Shown here piece by piece: positions 43,184 through 52,133 of a DNA stretch of 64,000 bases (positions within the stretch are counted from its first letter, which is position 1; every line of letters starts with the position of its first letter). The stretch spans positions 58,124-122,123 of the forward strand of contig CANIEU010000006.1 in NCBI GenBank assembly GCA_947466585.1. Reading direction: 5' to 3'. This DNA comes from Fibrobacterota bacterium. Its GTDB lineage: Bacteria > Fibrobacterota > Fibrobacteria > UBA11236. The notes beneath the pieces are model-generated. The model did not search any database. It saw nothing but the letters and a program-made list of their open reading frames with translations, and was not told the origin of the DNA. The translations under genes and the position numbers were made by a program.

Positions 43184-43609
43184 ATGAGCATCGACATTTC
43201 CTCATCCTTAACCGAGTTGCCCCGCAAAAAAGTTCTCTTCGTCTGTATCGAGAACAGCAACCGCAGCCAGATGGCACACGCCTTCGCCAACCTGCTCGGC
43301 CGCGGAAACGTTGATGCGCACAGCGCCGGATCGCGCCCCTCGGGCATCGTGAATCCGAAAGCGATTGCAGCTATGGCCGAGCTCGGCTACGACCTCACCG
43401 CACACGATTCCAAGTCGCTCGACGAGGTGCCGCACACAGGCTACGACGCGGTCGTCACCATGGGCTGCGGCGACGCCTGCCCGTTCGTGGAAGGCCGCAT
43501 CCACGAAGACTGGACCCTTCCCGACCCCAAACACATGGAGCCTGAGGAATTCCGGAAGGTGCGTGACGAAATCCGCAGCCGCGTGGCTGATTTGCTGACC
43601 CGGCTCTGA
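43184..43609 (+). CDS. arsC: Arsenate reductase (thioredoxin-coupled, LMW-phosphatase type)
   Basis: A 141-residue protein of the low-molecular-weight phosphatase fold. P-loop Cys21-x5-Arg27 (LFVCIENSNRSQMAHAF), resolving Cys95 and Cys99 in VVTMGCGDACPF, and DWTLPDPK with the acid Asp. It reduces As(V) to As(III), with a Cys relay then reduced by thioredoxin. It completes the arsR-peptide-aqpS-arsC operon. Confidence 0.93.
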   Translation: MSIDISSSLTELPRKKVLFVCIENSNRSQMAHAFANLLGRGNVDAHSAGSRPSGIVNPKAIAAMAELGYDLTAHDSKSLDEVPHTGYDAVVTMGCGDACPFVEGRIHEDWTLPDPKHMEPEEFRKVRDEIRSRVADLLTRL

Positions 43610-43656
43610 TTACACGTTCTTTTTGAGGGAAATCCGGCCTCCGCGCGGCTTCTCTA

Positions 43657-43685
43657 TTGACGCGTGCGACGGGATTTTCCACATT
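43657..43685 (+). promoter_or_regulatory. Possible promoter of tRNA-Leu
   Basis: TTGACG at 43657-43662 with a weak -10 (CACATT, 43680-43685) 17 bases later, 15 bases before the tRNA. Only the -35 is convincing. Confidence 0.35.
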
Positions 43686-43699
43686 TCCCCGTCCACTCT

Positions 43700-43786
43700 G
43701 CCTGGGTGGTGAAATTGGTAGACACGCTAGATTCAGGTTCTAGTGGCCGCAAGGTCGTAGCAGTTCAAGTCTGCTCCCGGGCACCA
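43700..43786 (+). tRNA. tRNA-Leu (CAG anticodon)
   Basis: An 87-base class II tRNA with acceptor GCCTGGG/CCCGGGC, anticodon stem CTAGA/TCTAG around TTCAGGT (anticodon CAG), a long variable arm (TGGCCGCAAGGTCG) and T loop TTCAAGT. The 3' CCA is encoded. Confidence 0.95.
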
Positions 43787-43806
43787 TGGATTTTCGAATA
43801 TCAATG

Positions 43807-43838
43807 AAGCGATCGGGATCCGTCCCGGTCGCTTTTTT
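43807..43838 (+). terminator. Rho-independent terminator after tRNA-Leu
   Basis: AAGCGATCGGGA pairs with TCCCGGTCGCTT (one G-T pair) around a short loop, followed by six Ts. Confidence 0.9.
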
Positions 43839-44036
43839 GTTTCGAGAAGGGTCAGGGCGCTTGAGCCTCGGATGCGGGATTCCGCTGCAAAACGTCCCTT
43901 CCTGCCCCATTTCTTCCGCACCCCTTCCCGCCCGCCCGTTACCATTCGTTACCCCTTAGAACGACCCTATGCACCCCGGCGCGTGTACTTTGTAACAACC
44001 CTTAACGAATTTTTAACCTGCCCCATGGAGACCCCA

Positions 44037-44534
44037 ATGAACTTCAAACTCGGCACAATCCGCTCCCTGTGCCTCCCGGTGTTGTTGCTTGCCTTCGGGA
44101 CGACCTTTGCCTTTGGCAAGGAAGATCGACCGGGCAAGGGCATCGACCGGATGGTCGCCAAGATGGAGAAAGAGCTCAAGCTGACACCGGATCAATCCAC
44201 CCGGATCCGCGCGATTTTGGAAAAAGACACCGCTGGCATGGGCATGGGCAAGCGCCACGAAGGCGGCCCCGGCATGCAGGGCGAAGGCAAAAATGAAGGC
44301 AAGGGCGAAGGCATGGGCCCCCTCGGTGGTCCGGAGTTTGCACAGCAACTCCGTGCCGACAAGGTGGACACTGAAACACTCAACAAAGCCTTTGAAGAAC
44401 GCCAGGGACGCATGCGCACAATGCACGCCAAACGCATCGCGACGTTCGTGGCGATTCACGATGTGCTGACGCCCGAACAGCGCGCCAAGGCCGCGGATGA
44501 AATGGAAAAACGCGCCGCGAAAATGAAGAAGTGA
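44037..44534 (+). CDS. Spy/CpxP-like periplasmic LTxxQ protein
   Basis: A 165-residue exported protein with a signal peptide (LCLPVLLLAFGTTFAFG) and two LTxxQ-type motifs, LTPDQSTRIRAILEK and LTPEQRAKAADEME, the mark of the Spy/CpxP/ZraP group of ATP-independent periplasmic chaperones and metal sensors. Between them is a Gly/Met/Lys/Glu-rich linker (GMGMGKRHEGGPGMQGEGK) with Met and His that could bind metal. Start at 44037 has GGAG nine bases upstream. It leads a unit with TolC, MacAB and a CpxRA-like pair. Confidence 0.82.
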   Translation: MNFKLGTIRSLCLPVLLLAFGTTFAFGKEDRPGKGIDRMVAKMEKELKLTPDQSTRIRAILEKDTAGMGMGKRHEGGPGMQGEGKNEGKGEGMGPLGGPEFAQQLRADKVDTETLNKAFEERQGRMRTMHAKRIATFVAIHDVLTPEQRAKAADEMEKRAAKMKK

Positions 44535-44549
44535 AGTAGTAAGCAAACA

Positions 44550-45944
44550 ATGAACCCAATGCGCGCGTCGATGCATCTTTCCAAAACCCGTGGACTACCG
44601 CAGACCCTTTCGGTCCTCGTTTCAATCCCCCTTTCGATCCTCCGTTCGATCCCGAAAGGTGCGCTCTGCGCATGGGTTTTACTTGCGATTCCCGTGATGC
44701 AAACACGCGCAGCGGATTCTTTGGAAGGGCCCTTGCTCTCCGCCGAGGAGGCGGTCCGCATCGGATTGGAGAACAATTACGCCCTGGCTCTTTCACGCGA
44801 TCAAACCTCGCTTGCCACCCTGAACCGGCAATCGGGCATCGGACCGTTTTTGCCGACGGCCTCCGCCAACGCGAACAACAGCGGCGAGCTCGGCACTGGC
44901 ACGAATGCCCCGTCGCGCACCACGGTGGGCGTATCGGCCAATGCGCAACTCTTCAACGGCTTTCAATCCGCGTTCGCCTACAAGCGCCTGAAGGCGCAAG
45001 AGACCGCCGCCACCGAACGCGAGCGTGGAGCCGTGGAATCGACGGTGGAATCCATCCTCGCCGCCTATTACGGCATCGCACAGCAGAAGCTGCAACAGGC
45101 CGCGATTCGCGAGGCGCTTGCGGTGTCCCGGGAACGCGCGACCCTGGCACAGGCGCGGCAGGAGGTGGGCGCGGGTTCGCGCCTCGACAACTTGCAGGCC
45201 CAGGCCGATTTGAATGCCGACTCCTCCGCTCTCATGGAGCAGGAGAATACGCTGCGCGAGGCGCGCATGCGCCTCAACGGCCTGTTGGCGCGCGATCCCG
45301 TGACCGCGTTCGACGTGCCCGATACCATTCCCGTGGAAAGCGGGTTGCCGCTGGAGACCTGGCGTGCCTCCCTGTCCGAACGCAATGCCACGGTCCGCGC
45401 CGCACGACTGCAGGTGAAGGCGTCCTCGCTTTCCGTGCGCGAAGCGCGTGGGGCGTACCTGCCGTCGCTCACCGGCGGCCTCAGTTATTCCACCGCACCC
45501 GATGCCCTCAACAGTACCACCTCCACCGGAACCGATGCGGTCACTTACAACCTCAACCTCTCGCTGCCGCTGTTTAACGGTCTGCGAACCCGCCAAAGCG
45601 TGGGGGCGTCCCGATTCGCCCAGCGTCAGGAAGAAATCGGACTGAAGCAGTCCGAACAGGATGTGCGGACGAGCTTCGCCGAGGCTGAAGGCCGCTACCG
45701 TTCGGGCCTGCGCCAAATCGCTCTGGAAGAGCGCAACCTTGATGTGGCCCGGCAACAGGCCGAGGCCGCCCGCGAACGGTTCCGCGTCGGCGCGTCTTCT
45801 TCGCTCGAATTCCGCGATGCGCAACAGCGTCTGCTGAATGCGCGCGGCCGCCTCGCGAACATACGACAGAGCGTAAAACTTTCCGAGCTCGCCCTGCGCC
45901 GACTGGCCGGTGTGCTTGCCTCCCCCGTCTCCCCGGAGAATTGA
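44550..45944 (+). CDS. TolC-family outer-membrane efflux protein
   Basis: A 464-residue OEP protein with a signal sequence near residues 20-55 and the two TolC-type repeats (SAEEAVRIGLENNYALALSR; ERNATVRAARLQVKASSLSV). The coding region for the N-terminus (44604-44660) is made of short TTTCGATCC-type units flanked by CCTTTCGG/CCGAAAGG, like the spacer repeats. It should pair with the MacAB proteins encoded behind it. Confidence 0.88.
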   Translation: MNPMRASMHLSKTRGLPQTLSVLVSIPLSILRSIPKGALCAWVLLAIPVMQTRAADSLEGPLLSAEEAVRIGLENNYALALSRDQTSLATLNRQSGIGPFLPTASANANNSGELGTGTNAPSRTTVGVSANAQLFNGFQSAFAYKRLKAQETAATERERGAVESTVESILAAYYGIAQQKLQQAAIREALAVSRERATLAQARQEVGAGSRLDNLQAQADLNADSSALMEQENTLREARMRLNGLLARDPVTAFDVPDTIPVESGLPLETWRASLSERNATVRAARLQVKASSLSVREARGAYLPSLTGGLSYSTAPDALNSTTSTGTDAVTYNLNLSLPLFNGLRTRQSVGASRFAQRQEEIGLKQSEQDVRTSFAEAEGRYRSGLRQIALEERNLDVARQQAEAARERFRVGASSSLEFRDAQQRLLNARGRLANIRQSVKLSELALRRLAGVLASPVSPEN

Positions 45945-45945
45945 C

Positions 45946-47100
45946 ATGCGCACCAGAACCCTTTGGATCATCGGCGGCCTTGCGCTCCTAATCGCGGGCG
46001 GTGCGGCATGGTGGTGGAACAGTCGCGACAGGGCTCCCGAATGGCGCACCGCGCCTGTCACCCGTGGGCCGATCGAGGTCACCGTGACCGCAACAGGGGC
46101 CTTGCAGGCGGTCACCACGATCCAGGTGGGAACCCAAGTTTCGGGTACGATCGCGGCACTCTACGCCGACTTCAATTCACACGTGAAGAAGGATCAGGTC
46201 ATCGCGCGGCTCGACAGCACCCTGCTCAAGGCCGCACTGAGCGATGCGCTGTCCGGTCAGGAGCGCGTCGCCGCGCAGGCGCAGCAAGCGCTTGCGGAAC
46301 AGGAACGCGCGCGTACGCTCTTCGCACGCGATCTGATCTCGCGCGCGGAGCTCGAACAAGCGGAAGCCGCAGCGCGTGTGGCCAGCGCGAATCTCAACTC
46401 GGCCAAGGCCCAAACCGAACGCGCCCGCATCAACCTGCGCTATGCCATCATCCGCGCCCCAATCGACGGTATTGTTCTCTCGCGCGCGGTGGAACTCGGT
46501 CAAACCGTTGCCGCCAGCTTCAATACGCCGACGCTCTTCACCCTCGCCGGCGATCTGCGGGAAATGCGCGTACAGGCCGCAGTGGACGAAGCGGACATCG
46601 GTCGACTGCGCGTGGGACAATCGGCCACCTTCACCGTGGACGCCTATCCCGACACCGTCTTCGGCGGTACCGTGGAACAAGTGCGTTTGCAACCCACCGT
46701 CACGCAGAACGTGGTCACTTACGATGTGATCCTGCGCGCGGAGAATCCCGACCTACGCCTCATGCCCGGCATGACCGCCAACCTTTCCATCGTTACCGAC
46801 AGGCGTGAGGATGTGTTGCGCGTTCCTGCAGCCGCCCTGAGATTCAACCCAGAGGCGGATGCCGCGGGAGGACGCGCCACAAAGGCAGCCCAAGGAAGGG
46901 TTTACGTTTTGGAAAACGGAGTTCCCAAGGCAGTGCGGGTGCGCATCGGCCTATCCGATGGGGCGCGTACCGAAATCGAAGGACAGATTGAATCGGGAAC
47001 GGAAGTGATTCTCGGTATCGCCTCTGCCGCGACGGCCAAAGCTTCGGGAGGCGCACCCTTCGGCATGCAACAAACAAAGGGCGCCGGAGGACGGCATTAA
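45946..47100 (+). CDS. macA: MacA-like periplasmic adaptor
   Basis: A 384-residue membrane-fusion protein with one N-terminal membrane helix (LWIIGGLALLIAGGAAWWW), a lipoyl-type domain (TTIQVGTQVSGTIAALYADF, VKKDQVIARLDSTLLKAAL) and a coiled coil of about 70 residues. The barrel and membrane-proximal parts follow (YAIIRAPIDGIVLSRAVELG, LRVGQSATFTVDAYPDTVF). It belongs to the MacA branch that partners FtsX-type ABC permeases. The ATG has CCGGAG upstream and lies 2 bases after the TolC stop. Confidence 0.87.
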   Translation: MRTRTLWIIGGLALLIAGGAAWWWNSRDRAPEWRTAPVTRGPIEVTVTATGALQAVTTIQVGTQVSGTIAALYADFNSHVKKDQVIARLDSTLLKAALSDALSGQERVAAQAQQALAEQERARTLFARDLISRAELEQAEAAARVASANLNSAKAQTERARINLRYAIIRAPIDGIVLSRAVELGQTVAASFNTPTLFTLAGDLREMRVQAAVDEADIGRLRVGQSATFTVDAYPDTVFGGTVEQVRLQPTVTQNVVTYDVILRAENPDLRLMPGMTANLSIVTDRREDVLRVPAAALRFNPEADAAGGRATKAAQGRVYVLENGVPKAVRVRIGLSDGARTEIEGQIESGTEVILGIASAATAKASGGAPFGMQQTKGAGGRH

Positions 47101-47101
47101 G

Positions 47102-47884
47102 ATGACGGCCCTGCTTGCGGTCAAGGGTTTGGTTAAAACCTACCAGCTCGGCGAAACCACCGTGCACGCGCTTCAAGGCGTGGATCTTCAGATCGAACGC
47201 GGCGAATTCGTCGCCATCGGCGGACCGAGCGGGTCGGGAAAATCGACCTTGATGAATATTCTGGGATGTCTCGACGTACCCGACTCGGGCGAATACCGAC
47301 TGGACGGCGAACCCGTGCAGGACCTCGGCGCCGATGAACTCGCACGCGTCCGCAATCGCAAACTGGGCTTCGTGTTCCAGTCGTTCAATCTTCTTGCCCG
47401 CACCACCGCGCTCGAAAACGTGGAACTCCCGCTCCTCTATCGCGGCGAAGTCAGCCCGGCGCAAGCGCAGGAACGCGCCCTGGAGTCGCTAGCGAAGGTG
47501 GGCCTCCAGGAACGGGCACAGCATTACCCCAATCAACTTTCGGGCGGTCAGCAACAGCGCGTGGCCATCGCTCGCTCCATGGTGAACGATCCGGTGCTCA
47601 TACTCGCCGACGAACCCACGGGCAACCTCGACACGCGTACCAGCCTTGAAATCATGCAAGTGTTCCAAGACCTGAACGCCAACGGCATCACCATCGTTCT
47701 GGTGACACACGAACCCGACATCGCTGTATTCGCAAAACGCCAGGTCGTTGTGCGCGACGGAAAAATCACCCGTGACGAACCGACGCCCAACGTTTCCAAC
47801 GCCCGCGAAGAGTTGGCGAAGTTCCCGCTCGTCGAAGCTGCAGCGTCTCCGACGGAACCCCTGCTCGTGGGAAAGGCGGACTAA
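47102..47884 (+). CDS. MacB-type ABC transporter ATPase
   Basis: A 260-residue LolD/MacB-class ATPase: Walker A GGPSGSGKSTLMNI, Q-loop FVFQSFNLLARTTALENVEL, signature LSGGQQQRVAIARSMVNDP, Walker B VLILADEPTGNLDT, H-loop LVTHEPDIAVF. It is separate from the permease, whereas E. coli MacB is fused. It starts 1 base after macA. The complex would use ATP to pump through the TolC channel. Confidence 0.93.
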   Translation: MTALLAVKGLVKTYQLGETTVHALQGVDLQIERGEFVAIGGPSGSGKSTLMNILGCLDVPDSGEYRLDGEPVQDLGADELARVRNRKLGFVFQSFNLLARTTALENVELPLLYRGEVSPAQAQERALESLAKVGLQERAQHYPNQLSGGQQQRVAIARSMVNDPVLILADEPTGNLDTRTSLEIMQVFQDLNANGITIVLVTHEPDIAVFAKRQVVVRDGKITRDEPTPNVSNAREELAKFPLVEAAASPTEPLLVGKAD

Positions 47885-47885
47885 A

Positions 47886-49106
47886 ATGCGCTTCGCAGGT
47901 CTTATCCACATCGCTTGGCGCTCGCTCGCCCGCAACAAAATGCGTTCCTTTCTCACCATGCTGGGAGTCATCATCGGCGTGGCAGCGGTGATCGCGATGC
48001 TGGCAGTGGGACGCGGCGCCGGCGAAACCATGAACAGCTCCATAGCCGGGCTCGGATCGAACGTGATCAACGTGTTTCCCGGATCGCGCACCCAAGGGCC
48101 GGCCCGCATGGAGGCCGGAGCCTCAAGCCGGTTCCGCGAAGAAGACGTGGCGGCCGTTCGCAAAGAAGCCGGCGCGATCCTGTATATCACGCCGGTGGCG
48201 CGTTCGCAAGCGCAACTAAAGGCAGGCGGTCAAAACTGGCGAACCTCGGTGCTGGGCGCCTATCCCGAATACCTGTCGATCCGGCAATGGCCGTTGACCT
48301 CGGGTGCGGCCTACACGGTTTCCGAAGAGCGCGGTGCCGCCAAGGTCTGTGTGATCGGGCGCACGGTCGCCGACAACCTCTTCGGGGCGGGATCCGATCC
48401 GACCGGCCTGAGCGTTCGCATCAACAATCTGCCCTTCCGTATTCTCGGCGTTCTGGAATCCAAAGGCCAAAACAGTTTCGGGCAGGATCAGGACGATATC
48501 GTGCTCGCGCCGTTTTCAACCGTGCAGAAAAAGGTCCTGGGCAACCTCTACGTCAGCAGCATGATGGCATCGGCGGTTTCCGAAGCGGCCATGCCCGAAG
48601 CCGCGCAGCAGATCACCGAAATCCTCCTGCGTCGCCTGCGCCTGCCTCCCGGTGCCGAACCCGACTTCACCGTGCGCACGCAAACCGAAATCGCCGCCGC
48701 GGCCAACGCGATTTCGGGCGCGTTGACCGTTTTGCTTTCCAGTATCGCAGGCATCTCTTTGCTGGTCGGAGGCATCGGCATCATGAACATCATGTTGGTC
48801 TCCGTGACCGAACGGACGCGTGAAATCGGCCTGCGCCTGGCCGTGGGAGCGCGCGGTCGCGACATCCTATTGCAGTTTTTGGTGGAAGCCATGGCGATCA
48901 GCCTGGTCGGCGGACTGATCGGAGTCGGGCTCGGCATCGGTGTCGCCGCGGTCTTGGCGGGAGCTCAAGGCTGGGCCGTCAAGGTCTCGGTCTCCTCGGT
49001 TGCGGTAGCCTTCGCGTTTTCGGCGGCGACTGGAATGTTTTTCGGATGGTGGCCCGCGCGAAAGGCCGCGCGCCTCAATCCGATCGATGCGTTGAGGTAT
49101 GAGTAA
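47886..49106 (+). CDS. MacB-type FtsX-domain ABC permease
   Basis: A 406-residue inner-membrane permease with an N-terminal helix (MRSFLTMLGVIIGVAAVIAM), a MacB periplasmic core domain of about 230 residues, and three C-terminal helices (FtsX domain; GIGIMNIMLVSVTERTREIG, LRLAVGARGRDILLQFLVEA). The start at 47886 follows the ATPase stop by one base. Together with the ATPase and adaptor it forms a MacAB-TolC mechanotransmission pump for peptides, lipoproteins or antibiotics. Confidence 0.92.
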   Translation: MRFAGLIHIAWRSLARNKMRSFLTMLGVIIGVAAVIAMLAVGRGAGETMNSSIAGLGSNVINVFPGSRTQGPARMEAGASSRFREEDVAAVRKEAGAILYITPVARSQAQLKAGGQNWRTSVLGAYPEYLSIRQWPLTSGAAYTVSEERGAAKVCVIGRTVADNLFGAGSDPTGLSVRINNLPFRILGVLESKGQNSFGQDQDDIVLAPFSTVQKKVLGNLYVSSMMASAVSEAAMPEAAQQITEILLRRLRLPPGAEPDFTVRTQTEIAAAANAISGALTVLLSSIAGISLLVGGIGIMNIMLVSVTERTREIGLRLAVGARGRDILLQFLVEAMAISLVGGLIGVGLGIGVAAVLAGAQGWAVKVSVSSVAVAFAFSAATGMFFGWWPARKAARLNPIDALRYE

Positions 49107-49240
49107 GAGAGAGGACAGACGGTAGACGGTAGTCGGTAGCTAGGATAGAAAACAGAAAGACGAGACAAGTAAAAGACCAAACGAGAAAAACAGGAACGAC
49201 TCTCTACGTTCTAACTAATACCTACTACCGTCTGTCAAAG
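49107..49240. repeat. GACGGTAG-type short-unit repeat with complementary arms
   Basis: The spacer between the permease and the response regulator starts with GACAGACGGTAGACGGTAG-type words (49114-49138). The perfect 12-base complement of GACAGACGGTAG lies at 49225-49236. The loop is about 100 bases. The same GTAGACGGTAG word recurs at 63895-63930. Confidence 0.8.
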
Positions 49241-49263
49241 AAAAGACAACGGAGAAACACACT

Positions 49264-49965
49264 ATGAAAATCAAAGCCCTGATTATCGACGATGACCGCA
49301 AACTCGCCGGGCTGTTGACCGAATACCTGCGCCGCTTCGAAATCATCCTCGCCCAAGCGGCGACTGGAGACGAAGGGTTGCGCATGCTGCGCGCTGACGC
49401 GCCCGACGTAATTTTACTTGACGTGATGCTGCCGGGTCGCGACGGATTCGAAATCTGCCGGGAGATTCGCAAAACCTCCGATGTGCCCGTGCTGATGCTC
49501 ACCGCGCGCGGCGAGGTGGCCGACCGTATCGTCGGGCTTGAAATCGGCGCCGACGATTATCTGCCCAAACCCTTCGAGCCGCGCGAGTTGGCCGCCCGCA
49601 TTCAGGCCGTGTTGCGCCGCAAACAGGCTCCCACGCGCGGCGAGATCCTGCACTGCGGCGATCTGGAGGTGGATATGAGCAAGCGCACCGCAACCCGCAA
49701 GGGCGAAGACCTGCGCCTCACCGCACTCGAGTTCGACGCGCTTGTCATTTTCGCGCGCTTCCCCGGCACGGTGCTGCATCGCGAGCGCTTGGTGGATTTG
49801 CTCAATGGCGGCGAATGGGACCCCGTGAACCGCTCCCTCGACGTGCTGGTCAGCCGCCTGCGGCAAAAACTGGGCGACGACCCGCAAACGCCGCGTTACC
49901 TGAAAACCGTGCGCGGCACGGGCTATCTCTTCCGCGGAGGCCTCGACGATGAATCCGCCGAATAA
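49264..49965 (+). CDS. OmpR-family response regulator (CpxR-like)
   Basis: A 233-residue regulator. Receiver (1-118) with acidic IIDDDRKL, phospho-acceptor Asp53 (VILLDVMLPGRDGFEI) and Lys in YLPKPFEPRELAARIQAV. The winged-helix domain (135-228) has LTALEFDALVIFARFPGTVL and LDVLVSRLRQKLGDDPQTPR. It overlaps the kinase gene by 17 bases. Context with a Spy/CpxP-like protein suggests a Cpx-type envelope-stress system, but the sequence alone does not prove it. Confidence 0.92.
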   Translation: MKIKALIIDDDRKLAGLLTEYLRRFEIILAQAATGDEGLRMLRADAPDVILLDVMLPGRDGFEICREIRKTSDVPVLMLTARGEVADRIVGLEIGADDYLPKPFEPRELAARIQAVLRRKQAPTRGEILHCGDLEVDMSKRTATRKGEDLRLTALEFDALVIFARFPGTVLHRERLVDLLNGGEWDPVNRSLDVLVSRLRQKLGDDPQTPRYLKTVRGTGYLFRGGLDDESAE

Positions 49966-51268
49966 CACCGAATTGCAGGCGCAGCCGCGGCGGGGCTCCC
50001 TGTTTTTCAAGCTTGTCGCGGTGATGCTAAGCACTGTGTTTCTGACCTTTGTGCTGTTGGGCTTTTTCTTTCGGACCTGGTGGAATCCCGATGTACGGGA
50101 ATCCACGCGCATGAACGTTCGCGAATACGCCGAATTGCTCACGCACGAAATCGGTACCCCGCCCGATTACGAAAAGGCCGGCCGACTCTCCGACAAACTC
50201 GCACTGGGCATCGCGATCCGCGACCCGCAAGGGGCGTGGTGGTTTTCGCACATCATTCCCGAACCGATCCGAGACCGCATCCAGTCTCGACCCATACCCG
50301 ATACCGTACGCGTCTTTTACAGCGATGGCCGCATGATCGCGTGGATCCCTTCAAACGGTCACGTCTTCGTATTTGGCTCGCGCCAGCGGCAACCGCTCGA
50401 AACCGGGGCGCAGGAATGGCTGGTGCTGTTCACCGGCCTTCCCGCATTGTGGCTCCTTGCATGGCTCTTTTTACGCCGGCAGTTGCAACCCGTGCGGGAA
50501 CTCGCTCGCGGCGTGAAAGCCGTGGAAGCCGGAAACCTCGATGCGCGGATTCCCGAAACCGGCAGCAACGAACTTGCCCATCTGGCCGTTTCCTTTAATG
50601 CCATGACACGGAGCCTCCGCGAAAGATTGCGTGCACGGGATCAGTTGCTGCTCGACGTCAGTCACGAACTGCGCTCTCCCCTCACGCGCATGCGCGTAGC
50701 GCTCGAAATGGCCGAACCCGGAACGGCCGTGGACAGCCTGCACGAAGAGGTGGATGCGCTCGGTAAAATGGTTTCCGAAATGCTCGAAACCGAACGGCTG
50801 AATAGTGAAGCGGGCGGATTGCGCCGCAAACCTGCAGACCTCGATGCCTTGGCGGCCGAAAAGGTCGTGCGTTTCGAAACGCAGGCTCCCGGGGTTCTTC
50901 TGGAAGGAAGCGTCGGCCAGGCCGTGCCGTTGGACCTCGACCGCATGCGACTGGTATTCCGCAACCTGCTGGAGAACGCCCTCAAGCATGGCCGCGATGG
51001 TTCAGGTCCCGTGCGCGTCACCTTACGCAAGGAACCCGGTTTTGCGGTAGTCGAGTTCCACAACGGTGGCAATGCGGTTCCCGAAGAAGAGCAACGCCTG
51101 ATTTTCGAACCCTTTTACCGCACCGACCGCTCGCGCTCCGGAACGCCTGGTTATGGCCTCGGGCTCCCTCTGTGCAAACGCATCGTCGAAGCCCACGGGG
51201 GCACGATCCGGTTCCACAGCAAAGCCGGAGAAGGGACGACGGTGACGGTACGGCTGCCGGTCGCGTAG
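49949..51268 (+). CDS. Sensor histidine kinase with HAMP (CpxA-like)
   Basis: A 439-residue inner-membrane kinase with two helices (about 25-48 and 148-168) around a periplasmic sensor of about 100 residues. HAMP follows (LRRQLQPVRELARGVKAVEA), then the phosphoacceptor box LLDVSHELRSPLTRMRVALE, the N box RNLLENALKHG, and the G box GYGLGLPLCKRIVEAHGG. It pairs with the upstream regulator. The HAMP-containing, short-sensor layout is that of CpxA/BaeS-like kinases. Confidence 0.92.
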   Translation: MNPPNNTELQAQPRRGSLFFKLVAVMLSTVFLTFVLLGFFFRTWWNPDVRESTRMNVREYAELLTHEIGTPPDYEKAGRLSDKLALGIAIRDPQGAWWFSHIIPEPIRDRIQSRPIPDTVRVFYSDGRMIAWIPSNGHVFVFGSRQRQPLETGAQEWLVLFTGLPALWLLAWLFLRRQLQPVRELARGVKAVEAGNLDARIPETGSNELAHLAVSFNAMTRSLRERLRARDQLLLDVSHELRSPLTRMRVALEMAEPGTAVDSLHEEVDALGKMVSEMLETERLNSEAGGLRRKPADLDALAAEKVVRFETQAPGVLLEGSVGQAVPLDLDRMRLVFRNLLENALKHGRDGSGPVRVTLRKEPGFAVVEFHNGGNAVPEEEQRLIFEPFYRTDRSRSGTPGYGLGLPLCKRIVEAHGGTIRFHSKAGEGTTVTVRLPVA

Positions 51269-51305
51269 GTCGAGAAGGTCGCCTAGGTCGCGCGGGCGGA
51301 GAGGG
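51268..51305. repeat. GGTCG-type short repeat after the kinase gene
   Basis: A 38-base run of GGTCG-based words (AGGTCGAGAAGGTCGCCTAG and neighbours). It ends where TATATTAA (51306-51313), a possible -10 region for the next gene, begins. Confidence 0.6.
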
Positions 51306-51351
51306 TATATTAAAGTCCCGACGCCTCTTTCCAACGGGAACCGAACACAGC

Positions 51352-52098
51352 ATGAACCGCACCGGAACCTCGACCCTATGCTTCAGTATGCGCATCCACA
51401 CGGTGCGATCGATGCTCGTCGCGGGCGCGTGGATGCTTTCGGTTTTCTTCGCGGGCTGCCTCGACTCCGGCAATGCCGGGAACGGTAGGGGCGGACCTGA
51501 TCACGGCGCGGCCCATTTCGACTCGCTGAGGGTGAATCCGAAATGGTACCGGACGCTCGATTCTTCGCAAAGCATCTCGATCTCCGAAGGCACCTTGCTC
51601 TTTGCTTGGACCTATCTCGACACGCTTCGCTATCCCGACAGCTTTTACATCGCGATCGACACCTTATGGATGCTTCCGCAAAACGTGAAGGGCGATACTT
51701 CCGTAACCGGGGACTGGGACCTGCAGATCTGCCCCGATGGTTTTTGCCAAGGCGGACTCCAGAACGGAGTAAATGACTTCAACTCCCCGGCGCATTTCGG
51801 AGGCACGGGCGAGTATGCCAACCCCGATTTCAAGACGGAACACCATTTCCAGTTCTATCCCGCCGTCGATCCGGTGACCTTTAAATACACGGCGCCGGAC
51901 AGCGCGATCGTGGGGGCCATGCTGTTCGTGCGCTCCCGCAGCGGCAAAAGCCCCGGTGATACCGTGTTCGCTTTCGGTGCGTGGAAATTGGCATGGAACG
52001 ACTCGTTCCCGCCGCCGGTACATCCCGTGAACGGTTACCTGCCCAAGCAAGGAGATTTCAGCATCATGAATGGAAAGGTGCGCTACACGGCACCCTGA
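51352..52098 (+). CDS. Lipoprotein of unknown function
   Basis: About 248 residues. Lipoprotein signal with lipobox in MLSVFFAGCLDSGNAG. The mature protein is beta-rich (SISEGTLLFAWTYLDTLRY, GDWDLQICPDGFCQG, FGAWKLAWNDS). The two Cys of CPDGFC may pair. No family recognised. The start could also be the in-frame ATG at 51388, which gives a tighter signal peptide. It follows the kinase gene after a repeat and converges with the thiol-redox cluster. Confidence 0.6.
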   Translation: MNRTGTSTLCFSMRIHTVRSMLVAGAWMLSVFFAGCLDSGNAGNGRGGPDHGAAHFDSLRVNPKWYRTLDSSQSISISEGTLLFAWTYLDTLRYPDSFYIAIDTLWMLPQNVKGDTSVTGDWDLQICPDGFCQGGLQNGVNDFNSPAHFGGTGEYANPDFKTEHHFQFYPAVDPVTFKYTAPDSAIVGAMLFVRSRSGKSPGDTVFAFGAWKLAWNDSFPPPVHPVNGYLPKQGDFSIMNGKVRYTAP

Positions 52099-52133
52099 AA
52101 ATCGGAGGATCCGAGGATCTGGGGATCTTGAGA
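52099..52133. repeat. GGATC-type short repeat between convergent genes
   Basis: Words GGAGGATC, CGAGGATC, TGGGGATC and TTGAGATC in tandem over about 33 bases. Confidence 0.6.
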
